A stretch of 64,000 bases of DNA from Snodgrassella alvi_G (GCA_946478525.1 CAMLCH010000004.1:1-64000), one strand, 5' to 3'; positions 1-9,999 are shown, counted from the stretch's first letter. Notes: generated from the letters alone by a model not told the origin. Translations and numbers: made by a program.

Positions 1-328
1 TTATAATCTAATTCTAAAATATTAATTCTAAGAAAATTTATATAAGTCATCGCTTTTGTTACATAGTTTATTGTATAAAAATCCTAGGTTCAAATAATAT
101 TTGAGCAAATTATTCAGCTGATCGTCAAAATGGCCCTAAAATAATAATAATTTTTAAATATGTATGATCTAAAAATTAATTTTTAAATTAGATATGATGA
201 TTTTGTTGGTCTTTATTCTTTAAAGGGTATTTCAATTAATACTAGGTGGTGTTTTCAGATTTTGTATCAGATTATTTTGTGTTTGATGATAAGTTTTATT
301 TATTTCGCAACTGCTATTTATCCAATTT
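1..328. other. AT-rich intergenic region
   Basis: This is very AT-rich sequence downstream of trmL, which reads leftward into it. I see no convincing gene, and the one open frame starting near 246 mostly overlaps trmL antisense. No clear terminator hairpin was found for trmL. Confidence 0.5.
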
Positions 329-811
329 TTATCCCAATCCGCTAAAATTTTGTTGTCGTAGTGCTTCATATATTACTATAGCTGCTGCATTGGAAAGGTT
401 CAATGAGCGTATATGTTCTGATTGCGGTATTCGTAGACAGTTTTCTGCGCGTGCCTGAGCAAATTCTTTGGGTAAACCTGTAGTTTCTCGTCCGAATAAA
501 AAATATATTTCCTGAGAGCTATCCGTGTAATCAAATTCTGTGTAATTTTGTGTACCATAAGTTTCTATCAAAAATACCTCTGCATTGGTTTTTGATTCAG
601 TCATTTTGACAAATGTTTCCAAACTTTCATGGTAATGAATGTCTACATATGGCCAATAATCTAATCCTGCGCGTTTAAGCATTTTATCGTCGGTTGAAAA
701 ACCTAATGGGTGTATAAGATGTAGGCTGGTGTTAGTGCCAGCGCAAGTACGAGCAATATTGCCTGTATTGGCTGGAATCTGCGGTTGATAAAGAACAATA
801 TGTAATCCCAT
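329..811 (-). CDS. trmL: tRNA (cytidine/uridine-2'-O-)-methyltransferase TrmL
   Basis: This 160-residue protein is a SPOUT-fold methyltransferase of the TrmL (YibK) type. TrmL uses S-adenosylmethionine to 2'-O-methylate the wobble base 34 of leucine tRNAs in the cytoplasm. The three SPOUT motifs are all present: NTGNIART at residues 15-22, FGRETTGLP at 106-114, and the knot segment IPQSEHIRSLNLSNAAA at 128-144. The length matches the family, which consists of the catalytic domain alone. It stands alone, facing left, with no good Shine-Dalgarno (a weak AGCGA precedes the ATG). The identification rests on the full motif set. Related SPOUT enzymes such as TrmJ are longer. Confidence 0.93.
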   Translation of the reverse strand: MGLHIVLYQPQIPANTGNIARTCAGTNTSLHLIHPLGFSTDDKMLKRAGLDYWPYVDIHYHESLETFVKMTESKTNAEVFLIETYGTQNYTEFDYTDSSQEIYFLFGRETTGLPKEFAQARAENCLRIPQSEHIRSLNLSNAAAIVIYEALRQQNFSGLG

Positions 812-1588
812 GATGTAATTCGCTGTCTAAAATGTTTTAGTTTAACCTATGATTGAGCAATTTAATATTAGTAGAAATATTAATGTAGATATTTGTGGTT
901 ATTATATTGTTTGACCTATTGTTTTTTTAAATTATATTTTTAAAATTAAGCACATAATAATATTTAACTAACTAATGTTCTGACAAAGTGGTTTTTAGTA
1001 ATTACTGTTATATTTTTAATAATTTGATATTTGATTTTGGGTTCTTTCCATAAGTGATTTATTGTCCTATGAAATATAAATCAATCTTAAGCAAATAATT
1101 ATTTTTAATTTAAATGAATCTGCAAAGTCGCTATTGCTATGAAGTTTGATAGCAAAACTTATCTTTAACCATCTTTCAAAAGATATTTAGTTATTTTATT
1201 GATAGCAGTTGGGGATAATTTAAGAGCGAGAAAAGCTTGAATAATGGTGATTATGTGCATTGAGTGTGGTAAGAATTTAGCCTTAATAATTTAAATTTAA
1301 GTTGAAATCTGACAGAGATTTTAAATAGGGAATACATCATAAAAAATGATGTGAAGATGAGTATTTAGTTAGATTCATGGATAATTAAATTTATAATTTT
1401 TTGATTATATATTTGAAAAATAGTAATAATTGTTATATGTTTATTTGTTGGAATATGAAAATAATTGTTTCTTATTAGGATAAATTATTATCTTATAGAT
1501 AAAAGTTATTAAATTTTCTAGATTTATATATTATATTGTTAATTGCTTATTTTTTTAATGCTCTATTTTATGATCTAAAGGTATGTTT
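812..1588. other. AT-rich divergent intergenic region
   Basis: Roughly 770 bases lie between the divergent trmL and the M20 amidohydrolase. The region is extremely AT-rich and must hold both promoters. I could not single out one promoter reliably, because TATAAT-like strings are frequent by composition. No open frame of note and no RNA gene were seen. Confidence 0.5.
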
Positions 1589-2776
1589 ATGAAAGAAATA
1601 CAAAATTTAATCGAGGCTGATTTAGATGATTTTATTCAGTTACGTCATGATATTCATGAGCATCCAGAATTGGCTTTTAATGAAACTCGCACCAGTGATA
1701 AGGTTGCTCAGTTATTGCAAGAATGGGGTTATCAGGTAGAGCGTGGCATTGGCGGCACTGGGTTAGTAGCGCAATTGAAGCTGGGAGATAGCCCAAAATC
1801 TATTGGTATTCGAGCCGATATGGATGCACTTCCAATTCATGAGGAGAGTGGAGTTGGTTATAGCAGTGCCCATGAAGGGAAAATGCATGCTTGTGGACAT
1901 GATGGACATACAACAATATTGCTGGCGGCGGCCAAGGCACTTGCGACCAGAAAAACATTCAATGGAACTGTAAATTTGATTTTTCAACCTGCAGAAGAAT
2001 TCGGACGTCCTAATAGTGGAGCAGCACGGATGATTGCTGATGGTTTGTTTGATAAATTCCCATGTGATGCAGTTTTTGGTATGCATAATATGCCTGGCCA
2101 TCCACAAGGGCAATTACATTTTCATGATGGCTGGATGATGGCATCTTCCGATGTTGTGACTATCACTGTTAAAGGCGTTGGTGGACATGGGGCAAAACCA
2201 CATAATACGAAAGATCCAATTGTGGCTGCATCTTCTATTGTTATGGCATTACAGACAATTGTAGCGCGCAATGTGAATCCGCTGGATTCGGCAGTGGTGA
2301 CTGTGGGGATGTTTCATGCTGGGGTTGCTAATAATGTGATTCCTGAACAGGCTGAGTTGAAGTTAACGGTACGATGCTTTAAGCCTGAAATTCGTCAATT
2401 ATTAAAAGAACGAATTGTGGCGGTGGCTAAGGCTCAGGCAGAGAGCTTTAATGTGGTTGCGGAGATTGATTATCAGTTTGGGTATGCACCTGTATTTAAT
2501 ACCAGCAAAGAAACTCAGTTTGCACGTCAGGTAGCTCGTCTGGTGGTGGCTGAGGAAGAAATTGTTGACCAGACGGAGCCTTTAGCTGGAAGTGAAGATT
2601 TCTCATTTATGCTAGAAAAATGCCCTGGTTGTTATCTGTTTATTGGTAACGGTTTAAAAGAATCGGATGCTGCTTCAGGATATGATCTACATAATCCTCA
2701 CTATGATTTTAATGATAAAAATATTGCTATTGGGGCAACTTATTGGGTAACTCTGGCAGAACAATTTTTAAAATAA
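1589..2776 (+). CDS. M20-family amidohydrolase (hippurate/N-acyl-amino-acid hydrolase type)
   Basis: This is a dinuclear metallo-amidohydrolase of about 395 residues. The family cleaves N-acyl or N-benzoyl amino acids, and some members act on indole-acetyl conjugates. Visible motifs in order are a HDIHEHPELAFNE start segment, GIRADMDALPIHE, HACGHDGHT (metal-binding Cys/His near residue 104), PAEE with its catalytic and metal glutamates, GMHNMPG, the dimerisation-domain GGHGAKPHNTKDP, and GSEDFSF near the C-terminus. The second ATG (1589) is preferred over 1583, because AAAGG at 1577-1581 is spaced seven bases from it. A proton symporter gene follows after 38 bases, suggesting one transcript for uptake and cleavage. 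The exact substrate is not readable. Confidence 0.85.
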   Translation: MKEIQNLIEADLDDFIQLRHDIHEHPELAFNETRTSDKVAQLLQEWGYQVERGIGGTGLVAQLKLGDSPKSIGIRADMDALPIHEESGVGYSSAHEGKMHACGHDGHTTILLAAAKALATRKTFNGTVNLIFQPAEEFGRPNSGAARMIADGLFDKFPCDAVFGMHNMPGHPQGQLHFHDGWMMASSDVVTITVKGVGGHGAKPHNTKDPIVAASSIVMALQTIVARNVNPLDSAVVTVGMFHAGVANNVIPEQAELKLTVRCFKPEIRQLLKERIVAVAKAQAESFNVVAEIDYQFGYAPVFNTSKETQFARQVARLVVAEEEIVDQTEPLAGSEDFSFMLEKCPGCYLFIGNGLKESDAASGYDLHNPHYDFNDKNIAIGATYWVTLAEQFLK

Positions 2777-2814
2777 ATTAATATCCAATTATTTGATATG
2801 AAGGGAGTATTGGT

Positions 2815-4095
2815 ATGTCGTCTGAATGTATTACAACTGAAATGAAAAAACCACCGGCGAAGGCAATTGCTGCAGCGGTAGCGGGTAATGCGTTGGAATT
2901 CTACGATTTTATTATTTATTCGTTTTTCGCTGTTCATATTGGGGCATCTTTTTTTCCAACTGGGGATAAATTCACAAGTCTGCTGGCTAGTGTCGCTGTT
3001 TATGGTGTTGGTTTCTTCACCCGGCCTCTAGGTGGAATTATTATTGGGGCTTATGCTGATAAAAAAGGTCGTCGAGCCGCTATGATTTTAACGGTGACGT
3101 TAATTACTATTGGCACATTAGGTTTAGCTGCAACACCAAGCTATGAAAAAATTGGCATGGTGGCACCAATAATTGTTTTACTGGCACGATTGACTCAAGG
3201 GTTGGCTTTGGGAGGAGAGGTAGGGCCGGCTTCAGCAATGCTAATTGAATCTGCTCCGGTTAATAAACGTGCTTTTTATGCTAGCTGGCAGATGGCCAGT
3301 CAGGGAATTGCTGTAGCAAGTGGTGGTATCGTCGGATTTGTAGTTTCTGCGGTATTAAGTGAAGAACAAATATACAATTGGGGATGGCGTATTCCATTTC
3401 TGATAAGTTTAATTTTGATTCCAATAGCTGTATATATCCGCCGTGCTTTACCAGAAACGCTGGAAAAACCAAACCATGATACGGGTACTCATATGCTTAG
3501 TATTATATTTTCTAATTATGGAAAATATATTTTATTGGGCATTGTGGCATTGATGGCTACAGCCATTACTGCGCAAATAGGTAATTATATGACTACCTAT
3601 GCAGTCACAATACTGAAACTAAGCACTAAAGTTTCACAAATTTCTACTATTATCGGTGGGGTAATGATGTTTTCGTTCTCATTGCTAGCCGGGTATTTAG
3701 CAGATAAATATGGACGCAAAAAAATAATGTTTTGGCCAAGATTGTTATTGGGTGTGGCTATTGTGCCAATGTTTTATTTATTGGCGGAAACGCAAAGTAT
3801 TTGGGTTCTGTTATTAGTAACGATATTAGTAACGTCATTGACTGGAATGAGCGGTTCGGCTAGTTTGGTGGCCATTCCAGAAATGATGCCGATATCTTTG
3901 CGAGCAACCGGTGTATCAATGATTTATGCTATTGGGGTGACGATTTTTGGGGGTACTGCACAATATATTTTTACTGTTTTGATTAAACACTTTGGTGCGG
4001 TTTCTCCTGCCTATTATGTGGCTTTAACATGCTTGGTATCCTTGATTGCAGTACATTTAATGCCAGAAACACGCGATGTAAATGTGAAAGATTAA
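2815..4095 (+). CDS. MFS transporter, metabolite:H+ symporter (MHS) family
   Basis: This 426-residue inner-membrane transporter has about 12 hydrophobic segments. The N-terminal GNALEFYDF (near residues 24-32) and the loop-2 motif around DKKGRR are typical of the MHS family, which includes ProP, KgtP and citrate or tricarballylate carriers. A second loop motif, ADKYGRKK, precedes the C-terminal half. A good ribosome site AAGGGAG (2801-2807) sits seven bases before the ATG. It follows the M20 amidohydrolase closely and probably imports that enzyme's substrate or a related carboxylate. The assignment to MHS is firm; the substrate is unknown. Confidence 0.85.
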   Translation: MSSECITTEMKKPPAKAIAAAVAGNALEFYDFIIYSFFAVHIGASFFPTGDKFTSLLASVAVYGVGFFTRPLGGIIIGAYADKKGRRAAMILTVTLITIGTLGLAATPSYEKIGMVAPIIVLLARLTQGLALGGEVGPASAMLIESAPVNKRAFYASWQMASQGIAVASGGIVGFVVSAVLSEEQIYNWGWRIPFLISLILIPIAVYIRRALPETLEKPNHDTGTHMLSIIFSNYGKYILLGIVALMATAITAQIGNYMTTYAVTILKLSTKVSQISTIIGGVMMFSFSLLAGYLADKYGRKKIMFWPRLLLGVAIVPMFYLLAETQSIWVLLLVTILVTSLTGMSGSASLVAIPEMMPISLRATGVSMIYAIGVTIFGGTAQYIFTVLIKHFGAVSPAYYVALTCLVSLIAVHLMPETRDVNVKD

Positions 4096-4114
4096 TTATT
4101 TATGAAGTAATTAT

Positions 4115-4144
4115 AAAAAAGCCAGCAAAAATTGCTGGCTTTTT
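4115..4144. terminator. Bidirectional intrinsic terminator between MFS gene and tktA
   Basis: A perfect 8-bp stem (4121-4128 with 4132-4139, loop AAA) is flanked by an A-run on the left and a T-run on the right. It can therefore terminate both the rightward transporter transcript and the leftward transketolase transcript. Confidence 0.9.
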
Positions 4145-4155
4145 AGTAGCTAAAT

Positions 4156-6141
4156 TCAGACAAGATTTTGAACAACTTCCACTACATGATCCACGGTAAA
4201 ACCAAATTCTTTGAATAGTTCTTCCGCAGGTGCAGACTCACCAAATCGATTGATACCAATAATAGCGCCATTTAAACCTACATATTTGTACCATGAGTCA
4301 CTAACACCGGCTTCAATGGCAATGCGTGGTAGATTGGCAGGCAGAACACTATCGCGATATGCTTTATCCTGCTGATCAAATTTATATGTGTTAGGCATGG
4401 ATACAACTTGAGTTGGAATGCCAATTTGTTCCAATTTAATTTGTGCTTGCAGCGCCAACTCAACTTCTGAACCAGTGGCAATTAAGATGGCTTTTGTGTC
4501 TTTCTGGGCGGATGCTTTGATGACATAGCCACCACGACGAATATTAGCCAATTGCTCTGGACTACGCTGGATAAAAGGTAAGCCTTGACGACTAAATATC
4601 AGACAGCTGGGATGGGTACTTGCTGCTGCAGCATCAGCCCAGGCAATTAGTGATTCAACACTATCACAAGGACGCCATACACTCATATTGGGGATCAGGC
4701 GTAAGGTCGCAATTTGCTCTATCGGTTGATGGGTAGGACCATCTTCTCCTAATCCGATGGAATCATGAGTAAAGACAAATATCGGGTTGATTTCCATTAG
4801 TGCAGCCATACGCAGTGCATTACGGGCATATTCACTGAACATCAAAAAGGTTGCACCAAATGGTTTAACACCGCCATGCAAACTCAGACCGTTCATTATG
4901 GCAGCCATTCCAAATTCACGGACACCATAATGGATGTAGTTACCACTATGATCAGGGGTAGTGGATACGCTACCAGACCAGTCTGTCAAATTGGATGGGG
5001 TTAGATCGGCTGAACCGCCAACGAATTCCGGCAGAATTTTTGCTAAAACTTCAATACTGTTCTGGCTGGCCTTTCTGGTGGCTATTTTTTCAGCTTTAGC
5101 ACAAACTTCCTGTAAAGCAGTTTGAATATACTTTTCAAAATGTTGAGGTAATTCACCCGCCATACGACGTAGAAATTCGGCAGCTTCTGTTGGATATTGT
5201 TGCTGATACTGGGTGAATTGATCCTGCCACTGTTGTTCTAATTTTTTACCGGCGATAACTGCATTCCATTCTGCGTAGATTTCAGCTGGAATACTAAAAG
5301 GAGCATGTTGCCAGTTAAGCGCGGTGCGAGTGGCTGTAATTTCTTCTGTTCCTAGAGGCGCACCATGAGTTTTATGGCTACCTTCTTTATTGGCAGAACC
5401 TTTCCCTATTTTGGTTTTGCAGCATATGATAGATGGTTTTTGGGTTTCGGCTTTTGCTGCGGTAATTGCTGCTCGTAGGGCAGCCTCATCATGTCCGTCT
5501 ACATTAGCTACGGTATGCCATCCATAAGCTTGAAAACGTTCAGGGATATTTTCACTAAACCAGTTATCTACTTTACCATCGATGGAAATATTATTGTCAT
5601 CGTACAGAACAATCAGTTTGCCCAATTTTAATGTACCGGCTAATGAGCACACTTCATGCGAAATGCCCTCCATCAGACAGCCATCACCAACTAAGACATA
5701 GGTATGATGATCTACAATATCAAATCCGGGTTTGTTAAATTGAGACGCCAGTATTTTTTCTGCTAATGCCATTCCGACAGCATTACCTATTCCTTGCCCC
5801 AGCGGTCCGGTTGTGGTTTCGACACCATCAGTAATACCAAATTCAGGATGACCGGGCGTTTTACTGCGTAGTTGACGGAAATTTTTTAAATCTTCGATGC
5901 TTAAATTATAACCACTCAAATGTAAGAGGCTATAAAGCAACATAGAAGCATGACCATTGGAAAGGATAAAACGGTCACGGTTGTGAAATTTGGGATTGGC
6001 TGGATTATGTTGCAAAAATTCGCGCCATAAAACTGTTGCCATTTCAGCCATACCCATTGGTGCACCGGGATGACCTGAATTGGCCTGCTGGATTGCGTCC
6101 ATTGCTAAAAAACGAATGGCATTAGCTAATTGTGAGGGCAT
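4156..6141 (-). CDS. tktA: Transketolase
   Basis: Thiamine-diphosphate-dependent transketolase moves two-carbon units between sugar phosphates in the non-oxidative pentose phosphate pathway. At 661 residues the length is normal. Visible motifs include SNGHAS, HPEFG followed by TTGPLGQG, the ThDP site GDGCLMEG running to YDDNNISIDG, GGSADLTPSN at the start of the pyrimidine-binding domain, and the strongly conserved THDSIGLGEDGPTHQP. An open frame extends seven codons further upstream. The internal ATG at 6141 is the better start, because AAAGG lies six to seven bases before it and the protein then begins with the usual short helix before the ANAIR segment. It is transcribed convergently with the MFS gene. 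Confidence 0.97.
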   Translation of the reverse strand: MPSQLANAIRFLAMDAIQQANSGHPGAPMGMAEMATVLWREFLQHNPANPKFHNRDRFILSNGHASMLLYSLLHLSGYNLSIEDLKNFRQLRSKTPGHPEFGITDGVETTTGPLGQGIGNAVGMALAEKILASQFNKPGFDIVDHHTYVLVGDGCLMEGISHEVCSLAGTLKLGKLIVLYDDNNISIDGKVDNWFSENIPERFQAYGWHTVANVDGHDEAALRAAITAAKAETQKPSIICCKTKIGKGSANKEGSHKTHGAPLGTEEITATRTALNWQHAPFSIPAEIYAEWNAVIAGKKLEQQWQDQFTQYQQQYPTEAAEFLRRMAGELPQHFEKYIQTALQEVCAKAEKIATRKASQNSIEVLAKILPEFVGGSADLTPSNLTDWSGSVSTTPDHSGNYIHYGVREFGMAAIMNGLSLHGGVKPFGATFLMFSEYARNALRMAALMEINPIFVFTHDSIGLGEDGPTHQPIEQIATLRLIPNMSVWRPCDSVESLIAWADAAAASTHPSCLIFSRQGLPFIQRSPEQLANIRRGGYVIKASAQKDTKAILIATGSEVELALQAQIKLEQIGIPTQVVSMPNTYKFDQQDKAYRDSVLPANLPRIAIEAGVSDSWYKYVGLNGAIIGINRFGESAPAEELFKEFGFTVDHVVEVVQNLV

Positions 6142-6461
6142 GTAATTACCTTTAAATGTCATGATGATGCTTATGTCTGGATTGGAAAAGTGATGGTTGA
6201 ATAAATAGACTTAAGTTTCAGCATGAATTATCCGTATTTTATGAAATGACAGCAACAATAGACTGTGTTTCATTGTGGCAAGATTGCGATTAAATCAAGA
6301 TTTACCGCTACTATGACTGGTTTTATGGGTGCTGAAAAGTATTTTGTCCAATGCTAAGCAATTATTATTGCATAATATATGCATTTGTTTTATGATTTTG
6401 GCAATTTATTCAGGCATGATGGACTAGGCAAATCACTTTTAGATCTTCAAAGGGGGAATTT
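6142..6461. other. Divergent promoter region tktA / comEA
   Basis: About 320 bases separate the divergent tktA and comEA starts. I see no gene here. The comEA side is AT-rich near 6360-6380 but lacks a clean -35/-10 pair at standard spacing. Confidence 0.4.
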
Positions 6462-6785
6462 GTGAAAAGAGTTTTGTTTGTACTGGTATCATTATTCAGT
6501 TTTGTTTATGCATTTGCGCTGGTTAATATTAATACAGCTTCGAAACGCGAACTTGAATCTTTGCCGAATATCGGTCCTGTTAAAGCTAAAGCAATTGAGG
6601 ATTACCGTCGCGAACATGGAAATTTTAAAAAGACAGAAGATATTATCAAGGTGAAAGGAATTGGTTCAGCTACGTATGAAAAATTAAAAAATCATATTAC
6701 TGTTGGCAATACTGTGAAAACACCAGCTGCCTCATCGTCTCCTCGGAAAAAATACGCGGTACCTGCAACTTCAAGTGTGAAGTAA
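6462..6785 (+). CDS. comEA: ComEA-type competence DNA-binding protein (helix-hairpin-helix)
   Basis: This is a small exported DNA-binding protein (107 residues). The N-terminal signal peptide MKRVLFVLVSLFSFVYAFA is followed directly by a helix-hairpin-helix domain: VNINTASKRELESLPNIGPVKAKAI, then the FKKTEDIIKVKGIGSATYEKL second hairpin. The family binds incoming double-stranded DNA in the periplasm and ratchets it in during natural transformation. Neisseriaceae carry this short form without the extra anchor domain of Gram-positive ComEA. The start is GTG at 6462, supported by a strong AGGGGG five bases upstream. The Ser/Pro/Lys-rich tail after residue 88 is low complexity. Confidence 0.92.
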   Translation: MKRVLFVLVSLFSFVYAFALVNINTASKRELESLPNIGPVKAKAIEDYRREHGNFKKTEDIIKVKGIGSATYEKLKNHITVGNTVKTPAASSSPRKKYAVPATSSVK

Positions 6786-7469
6786 TATTATGATTTGCTT
6801 AATTTTTCTGTAAAATAGCATATTGGAATTATAAAAAAGAAGATAATTTTATGTTATTTTTAGTAATAAGAAATATATTCTTGCAATATAGTAGGCTGGA
6901 TCTGTAATCCTAACAGATAATGCGTTGTTAAAATTGCTATTTATCTCATAATTAGAAGTAAAAATTACCAACTGGATAATGATTAAATTATCTATTGTCG
7001 TATTTAATTATCTAAACCAATCAAGTGTTGCTAGTTAATTTGTTAAGAATTAATGGTTTATAAAAAATCAGTTTTTAAATATTTTGAACCGGCAGAAATA
7101 CTATAAAAGTAGGTTATTTAGGGGAAAATTCATTGTGCTGGAAATAAACTTTAACTAAATATTCTGATTTCTAGAGGCTATATAATAATGAAATTTACTG
7201 ATAAAATCTTGAGCTGATATGCTGATTTTTAGGTTGTCAGTTTTTATCCATTATGGATATTTATGGCAATATAATTTTTTCTTATCAGTGAATAATTTAC
7301 TATTGCATCTTAAATTTTCACAAATTTCGTATTTATTTTCAGACTAAACTAATAAAATATTTTTATGACAATATATTTAAATAATGATTGAATTTAGCTG
7401 GTGATTTAAATGATTAGCGGGACAATTCCAGATCACGATTGGCGGCATTGTTGAAGTAGCTTTATTGAC
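6786..7469. other. AT-rich intergenic region
   Basis: About 680 bases lie between the convergent comEA and LysR genes. It is AT-rich with no coding frame of note and no strong terminator hairpin. A weak inverted repeat (TCTGT...ACAGA near 6900-6917) is not convincing. Confidence 0.45.
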
Positions 7470-8357
7470 TTAAGTAACAAAGATATTCGCTTTAATGTGA
7501 TGATAAAAATTTTCAGCCTGTGGCGTTAAAGGGCGATTTTTATGTTTGATTAAATAAATAGATCGTTCTAAGGTGCTATCTTTGATATCGCGAATAACCA
7601 GATTTTTGTACTCGAATTGAAATAATGTCAATCTAGGCACAAGACCAATGCCATAATTTGCAGCTACTAAACCCATCATAGTGGTTAATTGACTGACTTC
7701 AAGAATGTATCTGATACCAAATAAATCTACAATTTTGTCGACATACAATCTGATACTGGTGCCTTTGGTAAAACCTATCATATCGTAACTGAGCAAATCG
7801 TTCAGGCTAATGGTTTCTTTGGTTGCTAATGGATGGTCTTTATGACAAATAAGATGAAATTTATCAGAAAATAAAAATTCGGAAGAAATTTCTGCCAGTG
7901 AAGAGGAATTGGCGGTTAATGCCAGTTCAGCACGACCATGAAGTAGGGACTGTAAGCAGAGATCCCATTGTGCATCCAGTAGTTCTACATGGATATTAGG
8001 ATGCTGACGATGGAAACTAGCCAGTAGCTGGGAAACCCATTGCACAACTATAGACGGCATAGCTGCTAAGACAAATTTATCCTGATTTCGGTTGGCATGG
8101 GAGCATATTTCTTTGGTAGTACGTTCATAAGCAAATAATAACTCACGAGCCAATTTTATAAAATGGACACCATTTTCATTGAGTTGAACTTTGCGGGTAT
8201 CGCGATCAAATAGGCGATAGCCAATTTCTTTTTCTAAATTGGCAATGAGCCCACTGAATGCTGGTTGCGATAAATGAATTTTCTGTGCTGCACGTGTAAA
8301 GTTGTCTTCTTCAACTAAGACCAGAAATGCTTTTATCTGTTTAATTGATATATTCAT
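7470..8357 (-). CDS. LysR-family transcriptional regulator of the adjacent catabolic cluster
   Basis: This is a LysR-type regulator of about 295 residues. The N-terminal winged helix-turn-helix is clear: ISIKQIKAFLVLVEEDNF, then TRAAQKIHLSQPAFSGLI as recognition region, followed by the RLFDRDTRKV hinge. The C-terminal two-lobed effector domain begins near residue 90. It is divergent from the CitMHS-AtuA-CoA transferase genes and most likely controls them in response to a pathway acid. A longer start at 8393 is open. The start at 8357 fits the usual LysR N-terminus, but neither has a good ribosome site. Confidence 0.88.
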   Translation of the reverse strand: MNISIKQIKAFLVLVEEDNFTRAAQKIHLSQPAFSGLIANLEKEIGYRLFDRDTRKVQLNENGVHFIKLARELLFAYERTTKEICSHANRNQDKFVLAAMPSIVVQWVSQLLASFHRQHPNIHVELLDAQWDLCLQSLLHGRAELALTANSSSLAEISSEFLFSDKFHLICHKDHPLATKETISLNDLLSYDMIGFTKGTSIRLYVDKIVDLFGIRYILEVSQLTTMMGLVAANYGIGLVPRLTLFQFEYKNLVIRDIKDSTLERSIYLIKHKNRPLTPQAENFYHHIKANIFVT

Positions 8358-8459
8358 ACTTAATTTTACACTATAAAACACTATGTGGTTCATTATTTTA
8401 ACATATTTCCTGCTAATTGAACAGGATATCTCTTAATTTTATGCGCTTGCTACTAGATT

Positions 8460-8484
8460 AATAGGTTTTTCTTATAAATCTATT
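8460..8484. promoter_or_regulatory. Candidate LysR operator in divergent region
   Basis: An interrupted inverted repeat AATAG-N15-CTATT lies about 100 bases upstream of the CitMHS start. It is near where LysR-type activators usually bind in a divergent regulator/target pair. This is only a pattern match; no second copy was verified. Confidence 0.2.
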
Positions 8485-8586
8485 TTTAATATCGATTAGA
8501 CATGGCTTTCTACTATTGTAAGAATGCATATGTTTTTATAAAGATCCACGTTTCTTTTCATTACAACCGACTAAAAGGGGGCATTT

Positions 8587-9954
8587 ATGCTTGCATTAAT
8601 AGGCATATTGACTATTGCTACTCTGCTTTTTTGCATTATGAGTAAGCGGCTTTCGCCGATAGTTTCATTAATTATTATTCCCATACTGGGAGCAATTGTT
8701 GCGCTTTACATCGTACCTTGGTTTCAAGGTAGTGTTGAAGCTCTCCCAGCTTATACAACTATACCTAAAATGGCGGTTAAGGGTATTTCCAAACTGGCAC
8801 CGATGGCTGCTATGTTTGTGTTTGCCATTATTTTCTTTGGTGTGGTTAGTGATGCGGGGATGTTTGATCCGATCATTGCCAAAATTCTAAAAGTTGTTGG
8901 AACAAGTCCGAAGAAAATTATTATCGGTACTGGTGTGCTGGCTTTAATTGCACACTTGGATGGTAATGGCGCGGTAACCTTCCTGATTACTGTACCTGCG
9001 ATGATTCCGTTATACGATAAATTGGGTATCGATAAAAGAATTCTTGCTGGTATTACTGCGTTGAGCGCAGGTGTAAATTTCTTACCCTGGACCGGACCGA
9101 TGATTCGTGCCTCTTCTGCGCTGGATATATCAACACATGATCTTTTCACACCATTGATTCCTGCACAAATTTCTGGCTTGGCATTTATGGTATTCATGGG
9201 TTGGTATTGGGGTCGTAAAGAAGAAAAACGTCTTGGATTAGTTGGTGGTGGCAATGGTGGCGTCATCAGTGAAAGTGAAGAGTCTGAAACTACTACTCAC
9301 TTCAAGCCAAAAGAGTTGACTGAAGAAGAGTTGAAATTACGTCGTCCGCATTTATTCTGGGCGAATCTTACTTTAGTAGTAATCGTTATTACCTGTATGG
9401 TAGCAACCAAAATAGCACCTACGATTATTTTCATGGTTGCCTGCTGTATTGCACTGACATTGAATTATCGCAAACCTGCGGAACAATCAGCACGAATTAA
9501 TGCCCATGCTAAAGGTGCATTGATGATGGCTACTATTTTGTTTGCTGCAGGGGTGTTCACCGGCATTATGAGTGAGTCTGGCATGTTGAAAGCTATGGCA
9601 GTTGCGACAGGTGAGTTTGTTCCTAACGCATTAGCTTCACACATTCCTTTCATTGTTAGTTTGATTGCTATGCCATTGAGTCTGATATTTGACCCAGATT
9701 CATATTATTTTGGCATTATGCCTGTAGTAGCACACATTGGTGGATTCCCTCCAGTTCAGGTAGCACAAGCTTCTTTATTAGGTCAGATGACGACCGGATT
9801 CCCGGTAAGTCCGCTAACTCCGGCAACATTTCTGCTGTGCAGCCTGAGTGGTGTGGATTTAGCCGATCATCAGAAATTCAGTATTCCGGTATTGTGGGCA
9901 GCCTCAATTGTTATGGCAATTGGTGCCATACTGACAGGCGTATTCCCAATATAA
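8587..9954 (+). CDS. CitMHS-family carboxylate (citrate) transporter
   Basis: This polytopic inner-membrane protein (455 residues) belongs to the CitMHS group of citrate-metal:proton symporters. It shows about 11-12 hydrophobic segments, a central charged cytoplasmic loop (GRKEEKRLG to about residue 255), and conserved stretches such as GMFDPII, AHLDGNGAVTFLI and FDPDSYYFGIMPV. The family imports citrate or related tricarboxylates complexed with Mg2+ or Ca2+. AGGGGG stands just upstream of the ATG. It is the first gene of an operon with AtuA-type, CoA-transferase and thiolase genes, so it probably brings in the acid that those enzymes degrade. The true substrate may differ from citrate. Confidence 0.88.
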   Translation: MLALIGILTIATLLFCIMSKRLSPIVSLIIIPILGAIVALYIVPWFQGSVEALPAYTTIPKMAVKGISKLAPMAAMFVFAIIFFGVVSDAGMFDPIIAKILKVVGTSPKKIIIGTGVLALIAHLDGNGAVTFLITVPAMIPLYDKLGIDKRILAGITALSAGVNFLPWTGPMIRASSALDISTHDLFTPLIPAQISGLAFMVFMGWYWGRKEEKRLGLVGGGNGGVISESEESETTTHFKPKELTEEELKLRRPHLFWANLTLVVIVITCMVATKIAPTIIFMVACCIALTLNYRKPAEQSARINAHAKGALMMATILFAAGVFTGIMSESGMLKAMAVATGEFVPNALASHIPFIVSLIAMPLSLIFDPDSYYFGIMPVVAHIGGFPPVQVAQASLLGQMTTGFPVSPLTPATFLLCSLSGVDLADHQKFSIPVLWAASIVMAIGAILTGVFPI

Positions 9955-9999
9955 AAAATGCAGTAAGTTTTTCTTTAATTGCAATAAAGGATATATTTT

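Noticed and set aside
246..458. 70-codon open frame on the plus strand
   Set aside because: Most of it is antisense to trmL, and it has no ribosome site or recognisable protein features.
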